A stretch of 13,979 bases of DNA from JAUZQZ01 sp036985955. GTDB taxonomy: Bacteria; Pseudomonadota; Zetaproteobacteria; Mariprofundales; Mariprofundaceae. A program made the translations under genes and the position numbers. Of this stretch, positions 6,726 through 12,367 are shown piece by piece. The notes under the pieces are model-generated. The model was not told where the DNA came from. It worked only from the letters and a program-made list of their open reading frames with translations, and ran no database searches. How positions within the stretch are numbered: the stretch's first letter is position 1; every line of letters begins with the position of its first letter. The stretch lies in contig BTQQ01000029.1 of assembly GCA_036985955.1 (NCBI GenBank), positions 1 through 13,979 of the forward strand, in the 5' to 3' direction.

Positions 6726-7739
6726 TTATTTTCCAATACCTGCCATGTATTTCAACCGTCCCAACCAGCCGCGCAAACGATTGCGCAAATGCACCTCACG
6801 CCACAGCATACGCCCGTACAGGCGGTGTGTGGCAATCGCCTTGAGCAGGTCTTCATCCTCGTTAATCTGTTGCGCGGTTTCACGCAAACGGCCCACCTCT
6901 TCGCCAAATCCACGCATGGCGCCGCGGCTGGATTCAAACGAACCATGCAACGCCTTGATGCGTACCTCCAGCCTGTCCATTTCATGGTCCAGAGCGCGCA
7001 AATCGCGTTCCAGCGTGGGGGAAAGATCGGCCGCGCCGTCCACCAGGCAACTGCGCAGCAGTAAATCCTGCAAGCCTTCAATCGAATTGTCGGTAATCTG
7101 TGAAAAAACACGCAACAAAATGCCGCCCAAAATCGAACCCAGCAGCGTGGTATAGAAGGCCACGCCCATGCCGGACATCGCATGCCGCAGGCCGCGCAGC
7201 AAAGCCTCCTGATTTTCTCCCAATGCCTCCAGCGAACCGGACAGGCCACTTAATGTAATGGTCAGGCCAAACACGGTGCCTATAAGACCCATGGTAATCA
7301 GCAGATTGCCAATCAACGCCACCATACGGCTGGCGCGATGATGTGCGGCGAATTCAACTTCCACCAGGCCATCTATATCCGGTTTCGCGCCCTTCTCAAT
7401 GACGGTTTGCAGCGCCTGGAAGAAATGATCCACAGTCTTTTTACCACCCTTCTTGATGGCACGGATACCATGACCGGCAATTCTTTTTTCAAGGCGATAA
7501 GCCTGAAACCATTCGCGGGTCAGCATCAGAGCATGGGTAAGGCTGATAGCCAGAGCAAGTGCAAACATGGCCAGAATCACCCATGTCATTCGCGTCTGAT
7601 CCTGCCGGATATAAATCCATAACCCGGCCTTGCTGTACAGGCCCTGAAAAATCATCAGCGAGGTGATGGCCCAGCCCACCCACAAGACCAAAGTCTTCAG
7701 TCCCCGCTGATCCAGTGGTGTCGCAACGCCGGTTGCCAT
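6726..7739 (-). CDS. MotA/TolQ/ExbB-family proton-channel protein
   Basis: A 337-residue inner-membrane protein. Four hydrophobic helices are visible at about 16-34, 52-73, 140-163 and 191-212. The last two carry the family hallmark: ALIGNLLITMGLIGTVFGLT and GMGVAFYTTLLGSILGGI, including polar Thr155 and Thr197/198, which in MotA/ExbB/TolQ line the ion path. A long cytoplasmic segment lies between helices 2 and 3. The C-terminal ~120 residues are charged and helical (DLRALDHEMDRLEVRIKAL), longer than in TolQ or ExbB. A strong GGGAGG lies 6 nt before the ATG. It is 25 bp downstream of gpmI and 3 bp upstream of the vWA partner. Expected role: the pentameric channel subunit of a proton-motive-force-driven motor whose output is the vWA protein. 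Confidence 0.85.
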   Translation of the reverse strand: MATGVATPLDQRGLKTLVLWVGWAITSLMIFQGLYSKAGLWIYIRQDQTRMTWVILAMFALALAISLTHALMLTREWFQAYRLEKRIAGHGIRAIKKGGKKTVDHFFQALQTVIEKGAKPDIDGLVEVEFAAHHRASRMVALIGNLLITMGLIGTVFGLTITLSGLSGSLEALGENQEALLRGLRHAMSGMGVAFYTTLLGSILGGILLRVFSQITDNSIEGLQDLLLRSCLVDGAADLSPTLERDLRALDHEMDRLEVRIKALHGSFESSRGAMRGFGEEVGRLRETAQQINEDEDLLKAIATHRLYGRMLWREVHLRNRLRGWLGRLKYMAGIGK

Positions 7740-7764
7740 GGATGCCTCCCTCAGTTCGCCTCTG

Positions 7765-9435
7765 CTAGTTCAGAACGATCAGCGGCGGATTCATATCCTC
7801 TGGTGAATCCATGCCGAGCATCATAAACAATGTCGCCGCCAGATGTGAAAGCCCGGGCGTCATGCCAATATCCTCTTCCTGTTGAGGCTGCCTCAAATGG
7901 TAACTTCCATCATATCGGGGATCAAAGAGGATGCAGGGCACGGGATTAATGGAATGCCGGGTGCAGGGCTCGTCGCCGTGACTTGTATGCACAAGCATTT
8001 CCTCGGCATTGCCATGATCGGCAGTAATCAAAGCGGAGCCACCGCAGGCTTCTAGCGCGGCAACAATCCGGCCAATGGCCGTATCCACTACCTCTACCGC
8101 GGCAATGGCCGGTTCAATCCGGCCACAGTGCCCCACCATATCCACGTTGGCAAAATTGATCAGGCCAAAGCCATATTCGCCGGAGCCAATCAGTTCCACA
8201 GCTTTGTCCGCGATTTCGCAGGCCTTCATGGCAGGCGTATCAGCGAATGAGACGCCCTTATCCGAAGGAATCATAATGTATTCCTCCATGGCCGGGTCCA
8301 GCGGTTCACGCCGCCCACCGTTGAAGAAGAACGTAACGTGCGGGAATTTCTGGGTTTCCGTCAGGCGAAACTGCCTGATTCCCAAATCAAAAATCCGCTT
8401 GCCAAACGGGTTGTCTACTCTGGTTGGTCCCATGATCTGCAACGCAGGCAGGTTACGATCCTCGTCATACACCATCATGCCCGCAAACAAAACATTGGGG
8501 CGTTCCCCGCGGTCAAATCCATCGAAATCATTCAGACAGAAGGCTTCCGTGATCTCAATGGCGCGATCTCCGCGAAAATTCATCATGATGACTGCATCAT
8601 GATCTTCCATTGCCCCCACAGGGTGGTTGGCTTTATCCACAACCACGAACCCCGGCATATCCTGATCCACCAACCCAAGTGTTTGGTTGCGGAAAAAATC
8701 AATGGCTTCGGATGCGGACTGGAATTTATTTTCTGACTGACCGTGCACATGTGCCTGCCAACCTGCTTCAACCTTGCGCCAGTCGTGATCACGATCCATG
8801 GTAATCACCTCACGCCCGCCAGCCGAAGCCACCCGGTAATCCCTTTCCTGCTTCTGATTGATAGCGTCAAAAACTTCTTCAATGCGGACCACATAACCCT
8901 GCGCCGTCCGGATGCCGACATCACGTCCATCAAACAATGCATGCAAGCGAAGACGTGCAATACCCTGATCGTGTGCGCGCCGAATAACCGCCAGAAAATG
9001 ATCGATATGCGAATGTACATTGCCATCGGAAAGTAATCCCAGAAGATGCAGCGTGCTGTGCTGCTGCAGACAGTGCATGATCACCTTCTGTAATGCGGGC
9101 GACTGGTAGAAACTGCCATTGGCGATGGCTTTATTGATGCGAGTCGGCCCCTGATCGAGAATATTGCCGGCCCCCATGGTTAAATGTCCTACTTCGGACC
9201 CCCCCAGATCCTTTGCCGACGACAAACCGACATAAGGCCCATGAGTCAGAAGCTGCGTGTGTGGATACGCATCCCACAAACGATCCAGCGTGGGTGTATT
9301 GGCCTGTGCGACGGCATCCTCCGGGCCGCCGGAGCCTATGCCCCAGCCATCCATAATGATGAGCAATGCCGGTTTCCGGCCCTGAAAATGCGCTTGCAAC
9401 GTATCGCTTTCTCCAGACTTCATAACACGCGGCAT
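7765..9435 (-). CDS. gpmI: 2,3-bisphosphoglycerate-independent phosphoglycerate mutase, plant-like subgroup
   Basis: A 556-residue cytoplasmic enzyme interconverting 3- and 2-phosphoglycerate in glycolysis and gluconeogenesis, with two metal ions. Signatures in order: IIMDGWG (metal Asp29), GGSEVGH (nucleophile Ser80), LLSDGNVHSH, LFDGRDV, MNFRGDRA, FANVDMVGHCG and TADHGNAEEM. Length and insertions (GREVITMDRDHDW, PGFVVVDKANHPVG, FPHVTFFFNG, MKACEIADKA) follow the longer plant/trypanosomatid-type iPGM rather than the ~510-residue enteric type. The usual Asn before the catalytic Ser (GNSEVGH) is Gly79 here, and NFRADR is NFRGDR. Two starts are possible, ATG 9435 and ATG 9423; neither has a strong ribosome-binding site. 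The first ~20 residues are non-core. It is the first gene of the operon, just after the terminator of the preceding cluster. Confidence 0.95.
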   Translation of the reverse strand: MPRVMKSGESDTLQAHFQGRKPALLIIMDGWGIGSGGPEDAVAQANTPTLDRLWDAYPHTQLLTHGPYVGLSSAKDLGGSEVGHLTMGAGNILDQGPTRINKAIANGSFYQSPALQKVIMHCLQQHSTLHLLGLLSDGNVHSHIDHFLAVIRRAHDQGIARLRLHALFDGRDVGIRTAQGYVVRIEEVFDAINQKQERDYRVASAGGREVITMDRDHDWRKVEAGWQAHVHGQSENKFQSASEAIDFFRNQTLGLVDQDMPGFVVVDKANHPVGAMEDHDAVIMMNFRGDRAIEITEAFCLNDFDGFDRGERPNVLFAGMMVYDEDRNLPALQIMGPTRVDNPFGKRIFDLGIRQFRLTETQKFPHVTFFFNGGRREPLDPAMEEYIMIPSDKGVSFADTPAMKACEIADKAVELIGSGEYGFGLINFANVDMVGHCGRIEPAIAAVEVVDTAIGRIVAALEACGGSALITADHGNAEEMLVHTSHGDEPCTRHSINPVPCILFDPRYDGSYHLRQPQQEEDIGMTPGLSHLAATLFMMLGMDSPEDMNPPLIVLN

Positions 9436-9467
9436 ACTAACTTAAACGACACCCTGAAGCATGCAAC

Positions 9468-9495
9468 AAAAAAAACCGGGCCAATCATGGCCCGG
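9468..9495 (-). terminator. rho-independent terminator of the globin-reductase cluster
   Basis: On the - strand CCGGGCC (9495-9489), a 6-nt loop (ATGATT), GGCCCGG (9482-9476), then eight Ts (9475-9468). The 7-bp all-GC stem followed by a U-run is a textbook intrinsic terminator. It lies 33 bp after the stop of the 33-residue membrane peptide gene and before gpmI. Confidence 0.9.
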
Positions 9496-9528
9496 CGTCT
9501 AAATTTATCAGTTGCCTGAATCTACGAA

Positions 9529-9630
9529 TTAGTGTCTCGCGCTATCGGCAACATTGGACAGGAGCAGGGAAAGCACCACTCCAAACACGACAAATAAGCC
9601 AAATGCAAATAAAAAGGTCTGTACATGCAT
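9529..9630 (-). CDS. 33-residue single-TM microprotein, near-copy of the globin membrane anchor
   Basis: A small ORF with ATG at 9630, TAA at 9529-9531, and GGGAGGG upstream about 9 nt from the start. The peptide begins MHVQTFLFAFGLFVVFG, continues VVLSLLLSNVAD and ends SARH: one hydrophobic helix (about 5-25) with a short polar tail. It matches the first 32 residues of the membrane-anchored globin (11316-10819) at 29 positions, differing at Q4E, G11V and S30R. At DNA level a 32-nt block is identical. It therefore has protein-level conservation, a ribosome-binding site and a terminator behind it, which supports a real gene rather than chance. By analogy with CydX/CcoQ-like small subunits it may dock a cytoplasmic partner at the membrane or dimerise with the globin anchor; this is inference. 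Confidence 0.75.
   Translation of the reverse strand: MHVQTFLFAFGLFVVFGVVLSLLLSNVADSARH
9548..9579. repeat. 32-nt exact direct repeat, copy in the microprotein gene
   Basis: Bases 9548-9579 are identical to 11234-11265, which lie in the membrane-anchored globin gene. The similarity continues at lower identity to the start codons of both genes. It reflects partial duplication of the TM-anchor coding region. Confidence 0.9.
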
Positions 9631-9699
9631 AATAGTTCACCCTCCCGACAAGCGTTTGTTATATCCACCCGCAAGCCAGCCTCATCTTGTGGAAACAGT

Positions 9700-9728
9700 A
9701 CAGTATCTTGCCTGAACACTCTTGGCAA
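9700..9728 (-). promoter_or_regulatory. possible sigma70 promoter and hairpin before the microprotein gene
   Basis: In the 118-bp gap between reductase stop and microprotein start, the - strand shows TTGCCA (9728-9723), a 17-bp spacer and TACTGT (9705-9700). An overlapping inverted repeat CTTGCC/GGCAAG (9707-9712 with 9724-9729, 11-nt loop) lies at the same place. This could give separate expression of the microprotein or act as a processing hairpin. Weak evidence. Confidence 0.25.
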
Positions 9729-9748
9729 GGCTGGGGAGGATCATGCGC

Positions 9749-10732
9749 CTATTCATTCCCGGAACTATTGGGTGCGAACGTGAACGCATCAGCGTGAATG
9801 TTCTGACTCGATATGCCCGCCAGAAAACATTTCTTGCGCATTGCTTCCACCATGGGCGGATCCCCGCACAGAAATGCGCGGCTTTTGTATATATATTCCC
9901 GAGCACCCTGTACGACCAGATCATCAATGGATCCGCGCATACCGCCCCGGGGTGGATCGCCATACAGCACACAGGGAATATAACCTACATTCACATGCCG
10001 GGAGGCCAATTCCTTGAGTTCGTCCAACATATATAAACCCTCGGCAGCAAGGCTGCCATGAAACAGGAAAATCCGTCCCGAATGTCCAAATGAAAGCGCA
10101 TGTCGAATGATTCCGTATAGTGGCGCCAATCCCGTACCGGTACCGGCAAGGATGAGATTCTGATCCGAATTGCCCGGCACATAGAAACAATCTCCCGCCG
10201 GGCCAAAAAATTCAACTTCAGTCCCTGCTTCAAGCGAGTCACAAATCCATGTGCTCATGGCGCCTTCGGGCACCTTCTTCACATGCAGTTCCAGCACATC
10301 ATCTTCCACAACGCTGGCCAGCGAATAACTCCGGACAAGCCCATCCTCCGGTCTGACCAGATTAATAAACTGTCCCGGAATATAGTTGAAGCCTTCACAG
10401 GACAAACGTAAGCGAACAATACTTTCATTCATCCATGACTTGGACTGAACCACAGCTGTGTATTTTTCTGATACGCTCGCCATGGCAATTTCAAGATCAC
10501 TCTCCGGTCTGCAAATGCAGGGCAGAAAATAACCCTGAACCTTTAACGTATCCTTGAGTCCCTGCTGACTTTCGTCCGGAGGCGTTTCCTCTACAACACG
10601 CATCATACACGTCTGGCAGGAACCACTGCGACAGGAAGATGGCAGCAAGACGCCATGCCGGGTCAGTTCATCCAGAACTGTTTCCCCGGGATTACACTCA
10701 TAAGTTTTACCTTCAAAGGTAATTGCAGGCAT
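9749..10732 (-). CDS. 2Fe-2S/FAD/NAD(P)H oxidoreductase (MmoC-like electron donor)
   Basis: A 327-residue soluble reductase. The N-terminal plant-type ferredoxin domain has cluster cysteines C34, C39 and C42 (SCRSGSCQTC) and a fourth at C72 (YFLPC). A ferredoxin-reductase FAD domain with RSYSLAS follows, then an NAD(P)H domain with GTGTGLAPLYG, FLFHGS and LCGDPPMVEAM, ending ADAFTF. The arrangement matches reductase components of oxygenases (methane monooxygenase reductase, CDP-6-deoxyglucoseen reductase type). No oxygenase lies nearby; the upstream genes on the same strand are two truncated globins. I infer that it reduces the globin haem, doing the job of the reductase half of flavohaemoglobin. 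It sits 86 bp after the anchored globin, with GGAG about 9 nt before ATG. Confidence 0.9.
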   Translation of the reverse strand: MPAITFEGKTYECNPGETVLDELTRHGVLLPSSCRSGSCQTCMMRVVEETPPDESQQGLKDTLKVQGYFLPCICRPESDLEIAMASVSEKYTAVVQSKSWMNESIVRLRLSCEGFNYIPGQFINLVRPEDGLVRSYSLASVVEDDVLELHVKKVPEGAMSTWICDSLEAGTEVEFFGPAGDCFYVPGNSDQNLILAGTGTGLAPLYGIIRHALSFGHSGRIFLFHGSLAAEGLYMLDELKELASRHVNVGYIPCVLYGDPPRGGMRGSIDDLVVQGAREYIYKSRAFLCGDPPMVEAMRKKCFLAGISSQNIHADAFTFAPNSSGNE

Positions 10733-10802
10733 GCCTCAATACTCCAGATAAGAATGGAAGCGCGATTTTGTGCGAGGACAGCGTAAAATCCCGCTATTCG
10801 GT

Positions 10803-10818
10803 TTCCGCTTATGCGGAA
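10803..10818 (-). other. small hairpin in globin-reductase gap
   Basis: Immediately after the anchored-globin stop, the - strand folds TTCCGC-ATAA-GCGGAA (6-bp stem, 4-nt loop). No U-run follows, so it is more likely an mRNA stability or attenuation element than a terminator. The rest of the 86-bp gap shows nothing else clear. Confidence 0.35.
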
Positions 10819-11316
10819 TCAGCGATCAAGTACGTCGTCGCGCGTGGTTTCGGCCGTATCAATCACTGTCTGGATCATGCCTTCACCCACACCCAGTTGT
10901 GCCAGTGTGGCACGAAGATGCGCCAGAACATGCTCGAAATGCGTATCATCCAGCCCCCTTTTTACCAGATGCTTGTGTCCTTCACGCATATCCTTGCCGG
11001 TGTATTCATTCGGCCCGCCAAACACCATCGTCAAAAAAGCCTTTTGCTTGGCCGCCTGTTTTTCCATGTCCACGCCTTCAAAGAAAGGGGTGACATAGGC
11101 ATCGGCCAGAACACGGCGATAGAAGATATCTACAGCAGCATCAATGGCTGCCGCACCACCCAACTGATCGTACACCGTTGCCTCGGCCTGACCGCCACCG
11201 GATGTCTGACCAAGTTTGCTACGGGCTCTATCCGCAACATTGGACAGGAGCAGGGAAAGCACCACGCCAAAGACCACAAACAGGACAAAGGCGAATAAAA
11301 AAGTTTCTACATGCAT
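10819..11316 (-). CDS. membrane-anchored group-1 truncated haemoglobin
   Basis: A 165-residue protein. Residues 5-25 form one transmembrane helix (FLFAFVLFVVFGVVLSLLL) followed by basic residues R30, R32 and K34, so the positive-inside rule places the C-terminal part in the cytoplasm. After a Gly/Gln/Thr linker, residues 47-165 form a 2-on-2 globin closely related to the upstream soluble globin. By alignment to Synechocystis GlbN: B10 Tyr66, E7 Gln87, E10 Lys90, E11 Gln91, proximal F8 His114 (MREGHKHL). Likely role: O2-dependent NO oxidation or redox chemistry at the inner membrane, with electrons from the downstream reductase. The ribosome-binding sequence is a run of nine Gs, 17 bp after the previous gene. 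The anchor region is duplicated as a separate 33-residue gene. Confidence 0.88.
   Translation of the reverse strand: MHVETFLFAFVLFVVFGVVLSLLLSNVADRARSKLGQTSGGGQAEATVYDQLGGAAAIDAAVDIFYRRVLADAYVTPFFEGVDMEKQAAKQKAFLTMVFGGPNEYTGKDMREGHKHLVKRGLDDTHFEHVLAHLRATLAQLGVGEGMIQTVIDTAETTRDDVLDR
11234..11265. repeat. 32-nt exact direct repeat, copy in the anchored-globin gene
   Basis: Identical to 9548-9579. It encodes the distal half of the TM anchor and the following NVAD segment of the globin. See the microprotein entry. Confidence 0.9.
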
Positions 11317-11333
11317 TTGATGACCCCCCCCCT

Positions 11334-11702
11334 TTAGCGATCGAGCACGTCGTCGCGTGTCGATTCGGCAACATCAATCACTGTCTTGATCAAAGCACCA
11401 TCCACACCCAACTCCGCCAATGTGGAGCGCAGATGTGCCAGAACATGCTCAAAATGCGCACCGTTCAGACCCATTTCATGCACCAGATGTTTGTGGGCCT
11501 CACGCATATCCTTGCCCGTGTATTCATTCGGACCCCCAGTCACCATGGTGAGAAATGCCTTCTGCTTGGCAGCCTGTTTCTCTATATCTATACCTTCGAA
11601 AAAACGTGCAATGTATGCATCGCCCAATACCCGGCGGTAAAATATATCGACTGCCGCGTTAATTGCGGCTTCGCCGCCCAATTGCTCATAGACTGTACTC
11701 AT
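11334..11702 (-). CDS. glbN: soluble group-1 truncated haemoglobin (GlbN-like)
   Basis: A 122-residue 2-on-2 globin of full family length. Family motifs run VYEQLGGEAAI, AVDIFYRRVL, KQKAFLTMVTGGP, YTGKDMREAHKHL and NGAHFEHVLAHL. Residues numbered as in Synechocystis GlbN: B10 Tyr22, E7 Gln43, E11 Gln47, proximal His70. E10 is Lys46, where the cyanobacterial protein has His46. Tyr B10 with Gln E7/E11 is a typical polar distal pocket that stabilises bound O2 and favours NO dioxygenation. Strong GGAGGG stands 5 nt before the ATG. It is the first gene after a divergent promoter region shared with an NsrR-type regulator, which points to NO control. Electrons likely come from the reductase two genes downstream. 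Confidence 0.93.
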   Translation of the reverse strand: MSTVYEQLGGEAAINAAVDIFYRRVLGDAYIARFFEGIDIEKQAAKQKAFLTMVTGGPNEYTGKDMREAHKHLVHEMGLNGAHFEHVLAHLRSTLAELGVDGALIKTVIDVAESTRDDVLDR

Positions 11703-11819
11703 GGATACCCTCCAGGTTCAGAATTTGATTGTACAATACACCTATATGGTATATTAACATTCATATTTACATGGTGTTCCGGGTGCGTCAAGGCCTTTAT
11801 CGGAAAAAAAGGGGGGATT
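11703..11819. promoter_or_regulatory. divergent promoter region with candidate Rrf2/NsrR operator
   Basis: This 117-bp AT-rich stretch separates the globin and regulator genes. On + there is TTGTAC (11729-11734), 17 bp, TATTAA (11752-11757). On - there is TTAATA (11757-11752), 18 bp, TACAAT (11733-11728). Between them lies the dyad AATACACC-TATAT-GGTATATT (11735-11755; 7 of 8 arm pairs), placed to block both promoters. A second AT-rich stretch, AACATTCATATTTACAT (11756-11772), loosely resembles an NsrR half site. Neither matches the enterobacterial NsrR consensus well, so the operator assignment is inference. Confidence 0.45.
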
Positions 11820-12278
11820 ATGGAGATGACCAAATATACGGATTATAGCCTGCGCGTTCTCATCTACCTGGCTATTACAACAGACCATCTCGTCACCGTG
11901 GATGAAATTGCTGAAGTCTACGGCATTTCCCGTCACCATGTGGCCAAGGCCGTATTCCACCTGTCGCAAATGGAGGTCATCCTTACTACGCGAGGCAGGA
12001 CCGGCGGCATGCGCCTGGCATGTAATCCGAAAGAAATTAATTTGGGTAAAATGGTACGCCATACCGAACCGCACATGAACCTTCTGGAATGTTTTGATGT
12101 GGAAATCAATACCTGCCCGCTTGTCGAGGCATGCAGGTTAAAGGACGTTCTGAAACAGGCCAAGCGGGCATTCCTTAGCGTACTGGATCAATACACACTG
12201 GCCGATCTGATGGGTAATAAGGATAGAAAAATACCAAGCTTGCTGAAACAGCATGCGCAACAGGAAAACATATCGTAA
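11820..12278 (+). CDS. nsrR: Rrf2-family [Fe-S] regulator, NsrR type (nitric-oxide sensor)
   Basis: A 152-residue transcription repressor. The N-terminal winged helix (YTDYSLRVLIYLA, DEIAEVYGISRHHVAKAV, RGRTGGMRLA) is followed by a cluster loop with C91, C99 and C105 (LLECFDVEINTC, ACRLKDVL) and the C-terminal YTLADLM, all close to E. coli NsrR. ATG 11820 is chosen because GGGGGG lies 3-4 nt upstream, no part of the long frame before it looks protein-like, and this start puts Asp at position 8, the residue that completes the [4Fe-4S] coordination in Streptomyces NsrR. NsrR loses DNA binding when its cluster is nitrosylated and typically controls hmp-type NO detoxification genes. It is divergent from the globin-reductase genes and presumably represses them and itself. 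IscR is less likely because of the ECF...C...ACRLK pattern. Confidence 0.88.
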   Translation: MEMTKYTDYSLRVLIYLAITTDHLVTVDEIAEVYGISRHHVAKAVFHLSQMEVILTTRGRTGGMRLACNPKEINLGKMVRHTEPHMNLLECFDVEINTCPLVEACRLKDVLKQAKRAFLSVLDQYTLADLMGNKDRKIPSLLKQHAQQENIS

Positions 12279-12367
12279 CAATTCGGAGCTTCGGCTACAA
12301 TTCACCACTGAATCATCAATGATGACTTCGTGACACGTCTTTCATCATCAATAATGGCGGGGTGACT

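Noticed and set aside
5572..7155. Long + strand ORFs opposite the vWA and MotA-like genes
   Set aside because: The - strand proteins have clear TM and MIDAS signatures; the + strand frames are low-complexity shadows rich in His, Gln and Arg.
9522..9728. A 68-residue ORF on the - strand overlapping the microprotein
   Set aside because: It is in another frame, cysteine-rich without recognisable fold, and its start has no ribosome-binding site; the 33-residue frame is conserved with the globin anchor.
10803..10818. Hairpin after the anchored globin as an intrinsic terminator
   Set aside because: No U-run follows, and the next gene on the same strand needs read-through; kept only as a possible attenuator.
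11178..11819. Extending the NsrR-type reading frame upstream to 11178
   Set aside because: The extra 214 codons run antisense through the two globin genes and the promoter region, and their translation lacks family resemblance; ATG 11820 has a ribosome-binding site and matches NsrR length.
12279..12367. Terminator or promoter between the NsrR-type gene and the membrane-protein gene
   Set aside because: Only short TCATCA/TGATGA repeats and weak -10-like sequences too close to the ATG were found.
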